Positions 1 through 6,837 of a stretch of DNA of 10,461 bases are shown here, one piece after another. The first letter of the stretch is position 1, and the number at the start of each line of letters is the position of its first letter. The stretch covers positions 1 to 10,461 of the forward strand of contig JAJTHA010000145.1 of the NCBI GenBank assembly GCA_021299565.1, read 5' to 3'. The notes beneath the pieces are model-generated. The model was not told the origin of the DNA. It did no database searches and saw only the letters and a list, made by a program, of their open reading frames with translations. The translations under genes and the position numbers were made by a program. This DNA comes from Candidatus Caenarcanales bacterium (GTDB lineage: Bacteria; Cyanobacteriota; Vampirovibrionia; LMEP-6097).

Positions 1-116
1 CATTAGTCACTCCTTTTTTTGGATTGACTAACGCAACTAACGAAATATCTTGAAGGAATCTGAGCCGAAGTGTCGCAAACGCTGTCGGGGATTGACTATG
101 CTATCACAGAGCTACG
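1..116 (+). ncRNA. Structured RNA, probable 3' part of a tRNA intron (partial)
   Basis: This stretch has no good ORF but folds well. Bases 1-13 pair with 21-33 (11 of 13 pairs) around a loop of seven T. Bases 65-68 pair with 85-88 and 69-73 with 79-83, closing a five-base loop, and 57-61 can pair with 89-93 below an internal loop. It directly precedes a tRNA 3' half at its anticodon loop. The last base, G116, is what a group I intron needs as its terminal guanosine. The words at 55-70 (GGAATCTGAGCCGAAG) resemble, from memory, the P4-P5 segment of cyanobacterial tRNA-Leu group I introns, but too few bases follow for a complete P6-P9 core, so that likeness may be chance. The catalytic core would have to lie mostly left of the window. 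Intron identity is an inference. Pseudoknots of a tmRNA are the alternative. Confidence 0.4.
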
Positions 117-156
117 AACCGAGGCGTCAGGGGTTCGAATCCCTTCAGCCCAGCCA
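117..156 (+). tRNA. 3' half of an interrupted tRNA, candidate tRNA-Asn(GUU)
   Basis: Read backwards from the end: CCA at 154-156, discriminator G73 at 153, acceptor strand CAGCCCA at 146-152, T arm AGGGG-TTCGAAT-CCCTT at 129-145, five-base variable loop GCGTC at 124-128 with the usual G46-U47-C48, anticodon-stem strand CCGAG at 119-123, and A37-A38 at 117-118. The matching 5' acceptor strand (TGGGCTG) and the rest of the tRNA are absent upstream, so the gene is interrupted in the anticodon loop. A37 suggests U36, the usual context for t6A modification. U36, G73 and a U1-A72 pair together fit Asn(GUU) best; Arg(YCU) is second. A tmRNA end was considered: it needs U70 for the G3-U70 alanine identity pair, but position 70 is C here and the discriminator is G rather than A. 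The gene ends four bases from the convergent stop of the glycosylase gene. Confidence 0.5.
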
Positions 157-160
157 TTAA

Positions 161-847
161 TTAAAGCTTCAAATACCCCTTCCTCTGTTTCTCGGGCATC
201 TTTTCTATCGCATAACGAAGCGTTGTACGTGGCATTTTGGTCGTGTAATTATCCAAAAACTTTTTAAGTACTTTTATATCTCTTTTGCCCACTTCTCTTA
301 GCATCCAACCAATAGCCTTGTGCATCAAATCATGATCATCTTCAATTAATAAAACTGCAAGCTTTAATATATCCTCAAAATCATCTGCTTTGATAAATTT
401 CATACAAGCAACAACCGCAATGCGTCTTTGCCAGAGGTTTTTGGACTTGGCTAATTGATATAGAATTGATCTGTTTTTATCAAGAAGATAATCACCGAGG
501 ATATAGTGTGCAGATTGATCAACTAGATCCCAGTTATTGATTAGCTTTGAATGCTTGATATAAAAATCAAAAACTTTTTTAGGTTCTTGTTTGTATTTGA
601 AAACCAAAGCAAAGACACCTGCAAGTTTTTCTTCGTGAAATTCTGCTTGTAATAAATCCAAAATCTCATTTAGTGTTATCTCAGGGAATTTTTTTACAAT
701 ACTTCGAAGATCAGGAGTATAGATTCCCAAAAATTTTTCTCCTTGGGCATATTCTCCAGGACCAGTCTTGAAGAATTTGGCAGATTGTAATGCCTTCTTA
801 CTATCAGCAATTGATAATAGTGATTTACTTATAAAGCTTTTTGCCAT
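161..847 (-). CDS. alkD: AlkD-type DNA alkylation repair glycosylase
   Basis: This is a HEAT-repeat-like DNA glycosylase that removes positively charged alkylpurines such as 3- and 7-methylpurines from DNA. The cleft residues known from Bacillus cereus AlkD are recognisable: a W-D-L-V-D segment (Trp and Asp of the active site, about residues 106-110 from the ATG), WQRRIA with the conserved Arg near 142, and the GWMLREVGK helix with a Trp near 181. The 228-residue length fits the family. Two starts are possible: a TTG at 862 with an AGGA only two bases away, and an ATG at 847 with a weak GCAGAG upstream. I chose the ATG. Either start lies inside the end of the MATE gene (overlap 19 or 34 bases), so translation is probably coupled. 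It is the last gene of a four-gene operon and faces the tRNA fragment tail to tail. The family is clear; substrate range cannot be read from sequence. Confidence 0.9.
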   Translation of the reverse strand: MAKSFISKSLLSIADSKKALQSAKFFKTGPGEYAQGEKFLGIYTPDLRSIVKKFPEITLNEILDLLQAEFHEEKLAGVFALVFKYKQEPKKVFDFYIKHSKLINNWDLVDQSAHYILGDYLLDKNRSILYQLAKSKNLWQRRIAVVACMKFIKADDFEDILKLAVLLIEDDHDLMHKAIGWMLREVGKRDIKVLKKFLDNYTTKMPRTTLRYAIEKMPEKQRKGYLKL

Positions 848-2154
848 TTGCGACTCTGCCAAATCCTATAAAACCAAAAACTCATAATCAAATTCATTAC
901 GCATTGTGTAATCCAAACGCTCAAAAGGTTTTGCTTCAAAACTAAAACCAAATAAGCAGCAATTGGTATAAAGAATAACCACTGCAAACAAGCAGAAATT
1001 ATCATAGGTTTTTTGGCATAACCAACACCTTTAAGAGCATCCAAAAAAATCACAGCAAGCATCTCAAGACATAATGTCACGCCCATCAATCTAGTCGGAC
1101 CAACTGTTTCGGCTATCAATTCAGGACTATTAGTGAAAATTTTCAAAATAGATTCTGGAAAAAACAAATATGGCAATCCCAACATTCCACACAAAATCAT
1201 TCCAAGCTTAAACATATCAAGCCCCCATAAATAGGCATCTTCTTTGTCACCACGCCCCAAAGCCTGTCCGGATAAAGTAGCCAAGGTCATCCCCAAGGCA
1301 ACAGCGGGTAAATAAACAAAAAGCATCATATTAGTTAAAATATTTACGCCAGCTAAAGCGTAAGAGTTTATTTGACCAGCAATCCAAAACATACAAGACC
1401 AATTAAGCATGGTGACAAAAGTCTCGGTACTACTAAAAAACGAGATCTTAGACAAAATACCAAACTCTTTTGCTGTCGGCAAACGCTTACAAAAGCCTTG
1501 CTTGCGATATTGACTAAAAGCAATTACAAAATAAAAAACACTGCCAATTACGGTTGATATAGTAGTTGCAAGTGCTGATCCATTCACTCCAAGTTTAGGA
1601 AAACCCCAATTACCAAAAATCAAAAGATAATTTAAAAATATATTCAAAAGATTCATCAATAATAATGAATTCATATAAATCTTGGATTTATCAATTGCAT
1701 TCCAATAACCACGAAAAGCAAAATTACTTAATGCAATAAAATTAACCGACATGCGAATCAAAAAATACTCGTTCGCTAATTTTGCGACTTCTAAATCTCC
1801 ACAAAGCATTACAAACATTGGCTTTGAAACAGCAAAGGCTAATGTGGTTATAAATATCGAACAAAAAACCGCATAAATAATGCCGGCATTTAAAGCAATC
1901 GCCGTTTGATCTCGCTTACCTTCCCCTACTAATCTTGCGGCAATTGCTTGTACCCCAGAACCGACACCAAAAACCAAAGAACTAAAAGTAAAAGTCATCA
2001 TGCCAGCAGTGCCTACCGCAGCTATTGCTTTAGGTCCAAGATTTCCAACCATCGCGGTATCCACCAAAGTAAAAAGATTTTGAGCAGACATGCCAATCAC
2101 TATAGGTATAGCTATCTTTGAAATTGTCTTAAATCTATTCTGGTCTATAATCAT
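829..2154 (-). CDS. MATE family multidrug/toxin efflux transporter
   Basis: This is a 441-residue inner-membrane antiporter of the MATE (NorM/DinF-like) type, which exports cationic or aromatic compounds in exchange for sodium ions or protons. The sequence alternates about twelve hydrophobic segments with short loops. It carries the paired MATE signatures of both halves: TLVDTAMVGNLGP near residue 30 and VQAIAARLVGEG near 68-79 in the first half, and LSGQALGRGD near 294-303 in the second. There is no signal peptide. The ATG at 2154 lies 20 bases inside the end of the photolyase gene, and no Shine-Dalgarno sequence precedes it, so it is probably translated by coupling. In Escherichia coli dinF belongs to the SOS regulon; whether this one answers to DNA damage is inferred only from its neighbours. 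The substrate is unknown. It might export a flavin, pigment or toxin made or handled by the operon. Confidence 0.92.
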   Translation of the reverse strand: MIIDQNRFKTISKIAIPIVIGMSAQNLFTLVDTAMVGNLGPKAIAAVGTAGMMTFTFSSLVFGVGSGVQAIAARLVGEGKRDQTAIALNAGIIYAVFCSIFITTLAFAVSKPMFVMLCGDLEVAKLANEYFLIRMSVNFIALSNFAFRGYWNAIDKSKIYMNSLLLMNLLNIFLNYLLIFGNWGFPKLGVNGSALATTISTVIGSVFYFVIAFSQYRKQGFCKRLPTAKEFGILSKISFFSSTETFVTMLNWSCMFWIAGQINSYALAGVNILTNMMLFVYLPAVALGMTLATLSGQALGRGDKEDAYLWGLDMFKLGMILCGMLGLPYLFFPESILKIFTNSPELIAETVGPTRLMGVTLCLEMLAVIFLDALKGVGYAKKPMIISACLQWLFFIPIAAYLVLVLKQNLLSVWITQCVMNLIMSFWFYRIWQSRKWQKAL

Positions 2155-3664
2155 TTGCTTTTTGGAGTATTTCGGTTTTTTCTTCTTCTGTAAACTTTTC
2201 TAGTAGCTTATACATCATACTCATACGTAGGTTAGATTTCAACAAATTTTGATGTTTAATCAAAAATGCCCAATATAAAAAATTAAATGGACAAGCATTA
2301 TCAGTTAGTTTTTCTTTATGATCATAAAAACAGTTTTTGCAATAATTACTCATTTTATTGATGTAGTTAGCACTTGATATGTATGGTTTGGTAGCAAGTC
2401 CTCCCCCATCAGCCCACTGACTCATGCCTCGAGTGTTGGTGATCTCAACCCATTCTATAGCATCTATATAAACACCCAAATACCAATTGTCTACCTGATT
2501 TGGATCCACACCCAGCAAAAGCGCATAATTACCAGTGACCATGAGTCTTTGGATATGATGTGCGTACGCATTATCCAATGAAGACTTTATACAATGCCTT
2601 AAACAGTTCATTTTGGTTTTAGCAGTCCAATAGAATTCAGGTAGTTTACTAGAATGATCAAAAAAATTTGTTTTAGCAAAATTTGGCATTTTGCACCAAT
2701 AAAAACTTCTCATAAATTCTCGCCAACCTAAAATCTGTCTGATAAAACCTTCTACTTGAGCGAGAGAAATTTCTGTATTGTTTCTATATGCCTGAATAGC
2801 AGCATTAATCACTTCTTGAGGAGATAGGATTTTCAAATTTAAAGAGAACGAAAGTTTACTATGTGAAATAAATTCATCATCTATAGACATAGCATCTTGA
2901 TAAAGCCCAAAAGTCTGCAGATGATTATTACAAAAATAGTCCAAAGCTAATTTAGATTGCATATAATTAATAGGCCAATTGAAATTTTCAGAATTACCAA
3001 AATACTGTAAATCAGCTTGATTAATATCATTGAGAACATCATCAAAATCATTATCAAAAATCAATTGCAAAGAAGCTTGATGGTTTTTAGGCAGGGATTT
3101 ACGATTATCATGATCAAAATTCCATTTATCTCCCTCTGGTTTATTTTTATCCATCAAAACATTATGTTTTTGACGCATTTTTCTATAAAAGCTTTCCATT
3201 AAATAATGGTCTTTGTCTCCAAAAAGATTTTTTAATTCATATCGTTCTGTAAAAAAATGCTCCGTTGAAAAAGTTTGATATTCAATCTTTAAACTTGAAG
3301 TGAAATCTTTAAAATACTGCTCAAGCCTATATTCATCAGGCTCTTGCATCTCAAATTTTTGGACATTTAGTTCGTGAATTAGATGATTGAGATTAGCAGT
3401 AAAATCTTGGAGATTATTGTCATCGTTTATTTTATAGTAGATTACATTTAATTTTTTTTGTTTAAGGCTTTCCTGAAAATCTCTCATCGCAAGGAAAAAA
3501 CCAATAATTTTTTGAATATGGTGAGTCACATACTCAGACTCAGGCTTAATTTCCATCAATACATAAAAGATATTCGATTGATCTTGTTCTTGATACCAAC
3601 TATGAGAGATATTTAGCTGATCTCCCAATATCAATCTCAAAGTATTTGGTTTAGCTATAATCAT
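2135..3664 (-). CDS. phrB: Iron-sulfur (6-4) photolyase, PhrB/FeS-BCP family
   Basis: This 509-residue flavoprotein belongs to the bacterial cryptochrome/photolyase branch typified by Agrobacterium PhrB, which uses light to repair (6-4) pyrimidine photoproducts. It opens with LRLILGDQL near residue 9, the family's N-terminal antenna-domain signature, and has EPDEYRL near 108-114. Four cysteines at 354, 442, 445 and 458 keep exactly the spacing of the PhrB [4Fe-4S] ligands (350, 438, 441, 454). The double histidine 369-370 in AYAHHIQRLM corresponds to the catalytic pair. The FAD/DNA region includes GMSQWADGGG and ATKPY near 413-427. Length matches PhrB. Known members bind FAD and a ribityllumazine antenna. 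The ATG at 3664 lies 14 bases inside the upstream flavoprotein gene and has no Shine-Dalgarno sequence. All cluster ligands are present, so it should be functional; a regulatory cryptochrome role cannot be excluded. Confidence 0.93.
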   Translation of the reverse strand: MIIAKPNTLRLILGDQLNISHSWYQEQDQSNIFYVLMEIKPESEYVTHHIQKIIGFFLAMRDFQESLKQKKLNVIYYKINDDNNLQDFTANLNHLIHELNVQKFEMQEPDEYRLEQYFKDFTSSLKIEYQTFSTEHFFTERYELKNLFGDKDHYLMESFYRKMRQKHNVLMDKNKPEGDKWNFDHDNRKSLPKNHQASLQLIFDNDFDDVLNDINQADLQYFGNSENFNWPINYMQSKLALDYFCNNHLQTFGLYQDAMSIDDEFISHSKLSFSLNLKILSPQEVINAAIQAYRNNTEISLAQVEGFIRQILGWREFMRSFYWCKMPNFAKTNFFDHSSKLPEFYWTAKTKMNCLRHCIKSSLDNAYAHHIQRLMVTGNYALLLGVDPNQVDNWYLGVYIDAIEWVEITNTRGMSQWADGGGLATKPYISSANYINKMSNYCKNCFYDHKEKLTDNACPFNFLYWAFLIKHQNLLKSNLRMSMMYKLLEKFTEEEKTEILQKANDYRPE

Positions 3665-4646
3665 TAATTATTTTATTCGCTAGTATATCAGCACTCAGCC
3701 ACGCCGCTTCTAGATTGTCTCCAAGCATATAATCCCCGCAAGCGGCTTTATTAGAAGCAAGTATATAAGGAGCACCCAAAGGATTAATAGCTCTAGCGTA
3801 AAGCCATCTATGCAGTGATTTTTGCTTAATTACAAAATTCTCTGGTTTACAAATATGTAAAAATTCTGAGAACATTTTTTTGCTTATTTCTTCACTATCT
3901 ATATCCAAATGCTCACTCGTCCAAGCTGAATCAGCATGCAAAATAACTGAGGTGTATCTTTGCGATCTTTGTGGTTTTTGAGAATTAATACCTACCCAAT
4001 TAAGGAGTGAGTTTTGAATATTTAAACCATCATAATCAAAAATATGAAAATTCTTGGACAATAAAGCAAGTGCATAATTAGAACTCATTTGAATATTAGA
4101 TAAAACATCAAAAGCTTTATTGCCTTCAAATAGAGTCAATGACTGCCTTGGAGGAGCAGTAGATATAACCAAATCATATTGAGACAAAAGATTATCTTCT
4201 TCATCAAACAATTGATTATCATCGGTAATTCTTGAGATTTTTGTACTATAGTGAACGACCAAATTTTCTAATAAAGATTTAGCCAAAATATTCATTTTAG
4301 GAACAGGCAAATAAAGCTTGGTAAAGGCAGGCAAAATCTCGCCTTGAAGCTCTTGCGTTGAAGCATCAAAAGTTCTTAAATTGAAATTTTGCCACTCTAT
4401 TAAAATATCTTTTCGAATCATGGATTTAATAAAATCCAAAAAGTTATTATTATTGGCTTCTATAAATTGAGCGCCTAGATCAATATCAATATCATCCAAA
4501 GTCCTAGAAGCTGTTCTGCCGCCTGATCCTCTAGATTTTTCATAAACGGTTACATCAAATTTGGCATCGCTTAATTTGCGAGCAAGCCAAGCACCAGCTA
4601 GTCCTGCACCAATAATAGCGATTTTGCTTTTATCAAGCTTCTCCAC
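3651..4646 (-). CDS. FAD-dependent oxidoreductase, renalase/amine-oxidase-like
   Basis: This 331-residue soluble flavoprotein has a Rossmann FAD-binding N-terminus, IAIIGAGLAG (glycines 13, 15, 18), with the ribose-binding Glu36 in VYEK, followed by RGSGGRT (39-45) and DLGAQF (56-61), as in small flavin amine oxidases and bacterial renalases. A second FAD motif sits near the end (ACGDYMLG, about 302-309, followed by the AAWLSADILA helix). Bacterial renalases oxidise aberrant dihydronicotinamide isomers; the true substrate here is unknown. Genes of this type often accompany photolyase-like genes in proteobacterial light-response loci, from memory, and here it leads the operon. The start is GTG: in-frame TGA and TAA codons lie just upstream and no ATG occurs before the Rossmann motif. 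No Shine-Dalgarno sequence is visible. The 3' end overlaps the photolyase start. Confidence 0.82.
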   Translation of the reverse strand: MEKLDKSKIAIIGAGLAGAWLARKLSDAKFDVTVYEKSRGSGGRTASRTLDDIDIDLGAQFIEANNNNFLDFIKSMIRKDILIEWQNFNLRTFDASTQELQGEILPAFTKLYLPVPKMNILAKSLLENLVVHYSTKISRITDDNQLFDEEDNLLSQYDLVISTAPPRQSLTLFEGNKAFDVLSNIQMSSNYALALLSKNFHIFDYDGLNIQNSLLNWVGINSQKPQRSQRYTSVILHADSAWTSEHLDIDSEEISKKMFSEFLHICKPENFVIKQKSLHRWLYARAINPLGAPYILASNKAACGDYMLGDNLEAAWLSADILANKIINDYS

Positions 4647-4798
4647 AGATACATCTTATCATGCAAAATTTAATATTTCTTAAGAGGCTTATAGAAAGGG
4701 TTTGGGGCTTGGTTAATGTTTGACTAAGATCTAGTACTTCAGGTTTAGGTGAGATTGCCGATAGCAATAACTGTTTGGAGAAGAGTTTAACTGCTCAT

Positions 4799-5866
4799 AT
4801 GGAAACACGCGTCAAAAAAAATATCTGGGCTCAAAATCTAAGATTGTTTTTCAATTTGAAAAACAATAACAATACTTATGAAGAACTAAGGATCAACAAC
4901 CCAAAACAAAAAGCCGATGAGATTTTGAATCTGCATGGTAATTGTGCTTTAGATTATTTCAAAACTTTTTTTGATAAAGATTATTATTTCTCCGCATCAA
5001 AAGAAAGTTTTCTATCTTATAAAAAATCCAATGGATTCAAGGTCGTTCTTGGTGACCCCTGCGGTCCTTACAGTGAACTTGAAGATACTATAAAAAACTT
5101 TGAAAGTTTTTCAAGAGAAAGAGCTGAAGGCTTTTGCTTGTTTCAAGTTGGTTCAAAGTATCTTGAGGAATACAAATCACTAGGATTCAAAAAAATCAAA
5201 ATTGGAGATGAAGCTATTGTAGATGTGGCTAATTTTGATCTAGAGGGAGCAAAGAAAAAAGACTTTAGAAACAGAATACGCAAACTAGAAAAACTTGGCT
5301 TTAAGAGCAGTGTTTATACAGCCCCTCACGCTCAAGATCTTATAACAAAACTCAAAACTGTTTCTGATGAATGGCTAAATGAGCCTAGGCGCCGCGAAAG
5401 AGGCTTTTCTCTAGGATATTTTAGAGAAGATTATCTACAAGCGAGTAATATTATGACTATTGAAAATCAAGCAAACGAAATAGTCGCTTTTCTCAATATT
5501 ATCCCGTCTTATTGCGATGGACAGCTTGGAATTGATTTGATGCGCAAAAGCAAACTAGCTCCTAGTGGAGTCATGGATTATCTCTTTGTCAAATTCATTC
5601 TTCATGCAAAAGAATCCAAATATCAAACAGTCAATATTGGACTTGCTCCTATGTCAGGCTTTGAGATTCATGAAAAAGCTGCTTTTGAAGAAAAAGCGAT
5701 TTATGAGATTTTTAAACGGATGAATTTTTTGTTTAATTATGAAGGACTGAAAGTCTTTAAAGATAAATTTGCAACAAGTTGGGAGCCAAAATATCTTATT
5801 TACAAAAATTCCCTACAACTGCCTGCGATAGCGATTGCAATTAAGAATGTTCTAGAAGAGCTATAG
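4799..5866 (+). CDS. Stand-alone MprF-type aminoacyl-phospholipid synthase domain (DUF2156)
   Basis: The protein matches the C-terminal catalytic domain of MprF/LysX-type enzymes, which move an amino acid (Lys or Ala) from its tRNA to phosphatidylglycerol, lowering surface negative charge. Family signatures in order, numbered from the upstream TTG at 4775 (subtract 8 for the chosen ATG): GDPCGP (93-98), GDEAIVDVANFDLEG (144-158) with a basic KKKDFRNRIRK run, RERGFSLGYF (207-216), IDLMRK plus SGVMDYLFVK (253-273), GLKVFKDKF (324-332) and WEPKYLIY (336-343). Only this dual GNAT-like domain is present; I see no membrane segments, whereas classical MprF has a large N-terminal flippase. It may act as a soluble or peripheral enzyme, possibly on another acceptor. 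The ATG at 4799 has GGAGAAGAG 13-21 bases upstream, a long spacing. The TTG at 4775 would add eight residues and lacks a ribosome binding site. Confidence 0.85.
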   Translation: METRVKKNIWAQNLRLFFNLKNNNNTYEELRINNPKQKADEILNLHGNCALDYFKTFFDKDYYFSASKESFLSYKKSNGFKVVLGDPCGPYSELEDTIKNFESFSRERAEGFCLFQVGSKYLEEYKSLGFKKIKIGDEAIVDVANFDLEGAKKKDFRNRIRKLEKLGFKSSVYTAPHAQDLITKLKTVSDEWLNEPRRRERGFSLGYFREDYLQASNIMTIENQANEIVAFLNIIPSYCDGQLGIDLMRKSKLAPSGVMDYLFVKFILHAKESKYQTVNIGLAPMSGFEIHEKAAFEEKAIYEIFKRMNFLFNYEGLKVFKDKFATSWEPKYLIYKNSLQLPAIAIAIKNVLEEL

Positions 5867-5878
5867 TTAGTCCTGAAT

Positions 5879-5988
5879 ATGTCGCCTTCTTCGCAAAGCT
5901 TTCTTCGCATTCGGGGCTGCTGCCATTGTGGGTTTCTTGTTTTTTAGGCATAACAAAAATGCTACGAAACTTTGCTCATCGGCGACAT
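5879..5988. repeat. Long imperfect palindrome A
   Basis: Left arm 5879-5910 and right arm 5959-5988 are imperfect inverted copies: ATGTCGCC against GGCGACAT, GCAAAG against CTTTGC, and TTTCTTCGCAT against ATGCTACGAAA (9 of 11). The 48-base centre includes a pyrimidine/G-rich run and a T tract. It fills most of the gap between the MprF-like gene and the dehydrogenase gene, with no credible ORF. It resembles a non-coding palindromic repeat element. Terminator activity for the upstream gene is possible, but no T run follows the stem. Confidence 0.7.
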
Positions 5989-6012
5989 TGGTTTAGTAAT
6001 TTACTATATAAT
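5982..6012 (+). promoter_or_regulatory. Candidate promoter of the dehydrogenase gene
   Basis: A perfect TATAAT stands at 6007-6012, seven bases before the ATG at 6020. A GCGACA at 5982-5987, inside the right arm of palindrome A, matches four of six -35 bases with a long 19-base spacer. Transcription from such a -10 would start at or next to the ATG, giving a leaderless mRNA, which agrees with the missing Shine-Dalgarno sequence. The -10 is clear; the -35 is weak. Confidence 0.4.
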
Positions 6013-6019
6013 CTTCAAA

Positions 6020-6667
6020 ATGCATAACATCGCCATAGTAACCGGCAACTTCAAAGGACTTGGTAAAAACATCAGCGAACAACTAGAATCATGGGGCTAT
6101 CAAAAACCAGATCTAACAAGATCAGCTGATTATAATCTCTGTAATCCAGAAGACTCTAAAAAACTAATTGAAGATACTATCAAAAAATACGGGCAAATAG
6201 ATTTACTGGTAAACAACGTCGGCAACTATGTTACAGGCTATATTGATGAACTAAGCATAGAAAGCTGGCAACAAATGCAAGACTCAAACCTCAACTCCGC
6301 TTTTTATTTATGCAAATATGCTCTACCTTATCTCAGACAAAGCAAAGGCAAAATTATTAATATCGGCTACTGCTCACTAAATAAAGCAAGCCCTGAGCCC
6401 GAATACTTTGCTTATCACATTGCAAAATCAGGTTTACTATTACTGACCAAAACACTTGCAAAAGCTGAAGCAAAGCACGGTATCACAGTAAATATGATCT
6501 CACCAGGCAGCATGGAAAACACTATCGAAGATCATTCTGTTTTAAGCCGCATACCAATAGGCAGATTTGCTTCTCTAGATGAAGTTAGTAGAAGTATCAA
6601 ATTTATCGTAGATAACGATTACATCACGGGACAGAATCTAGAGATCGCTGGTGGCAGAGGACTTTAG
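6020..6667 (+). CDS. Short-chain dehydrogenase/reductase (SDR), FabG-like
   Basis: This is a classical SDR that binds NAD(P)H and reduces or oxidises a carbonyl/hydroxyl substrate. It shows the cofactor motif TGNFKGLG (residues 8-15), NNVG (65-68, the NNAG motif), Asn90 or Asn92, catalytic Ser119 exactly 13 residues before Tyr132, and Lys136 in YHIAK. The tail IPIGRFASLDEV...TGQNLEIAGG is the usual FabG-like C-terminus. At 215 residues it is about 30 shorter than typical FabG, mainly because the segment after the first helix (residues 26-45) is compressed. A TTG-initiated extension from 5972 would run through palindrome A and add hydrophobic residues foreign to the family, so I start at the ATG. 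It stands alone between palindromes A and B. The substrate is unknown: ketoacyl, pterin or sugar reductase roles are all possible. Confidence 0.88.
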   Translation: MHNIAIVTGNFKGLGKNISEQLESWGYQKPDLTRSADYNLCNPEDSKKLIEDTIKKYGQIDLLVNNVGNYVTGYIDELSIESWQQMQDSNLNSAFYLCKYALPYLRQSKGKIINIGYCSLNKASPEPEYFAYHIAKSGLLLLTKTLAKAEAKHGITVNMISPGSMENTIEDHSVLSRIPIGRFASLDEVSRSIKFIVDNDYITGQNLEIAGGRGL

Positions 6668-6670
6668 AGT

Positions 6671-6837
6671 AGTAAATACTCGACATACGCCAAATCTATA
6701 ACCATAAAGTCATCGCGAGATTTGCGTAGCAAATCGTGGCGATCCAGAATGCTAAAAATAAACTGGACTGCCACGCTGCTTCGCAGCTCGCAGTGACTTT
6801 AAACTATAATTTTAAGGCTTAGTAGGGAGTATTTACT
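6671..6837. repeat. Nested palindromic repeat B
   Basis: The whole gap between the convergent dehydrogenase and serA genes is inverted-repeat DNA. An outer perfect 11-base pair, AGTAAATACTC (6671-6681) and GAGTATTTACT (6827-6837), encloses an approximately 113-base imperfect palindrome (about 6696-6808). Its arms carry AAAGTCATCGCGAG against CTCGCAGTGACTTT (12 of 14), then TGCGTAGC against GCTTCGCA and GTGGCGATCCAG against CTGGACTGCCAC. Such GTCA-GCGAG...CCAG palindromes are, from memory, common dispersed repeats in AT-rich bacterial genomes. It could also end transcription of both flanking genes, though no T run follows. Confidence 0.75.

Noticed and set aside
1..33. Rho-independent terminator at the left edge
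   Set aside because: The seven T bases are in the hairpin loop, not after the stem on the plus strand, so the order is wrong for a terminator.
1..156. 3' end of tmRNA (ssrA)
   Set aside because: The T arm, CCA and preceding GACTATGC word look tmRNA-like, but the acceptor strand CAGCCCA has C at position 70, so the G3-U70 alanine identity pair is impossible. The discriminator is G rather than A, and the usual GGAC before the T arm is missing. Kept as the leading alternative.
70..267. Plus-strand 65-codon ORF
   Set aside because: It runs through the tRNA 3' half and then antisense to the glycosylase C-terminus; no family features.
4720..4748. Sigma70 promoter TTGACT with a 17-base spacer upstream of the MprF-like gene
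   Set aside because: The -35-like word is good, but the -10 position reads GTTTAG, matching only two of six bases, so I do not list it as a feature. The rest of the 4647-4798 gap shows no other clear motif.
5972..6019. N-terminal extension of the dehydrogenase from TTG
   Set aside because: It would start inside palindrome A and cross the TATAAT; SDR proteins begin just before the TGxxxGxG strand, as the ATG at 6020 does.
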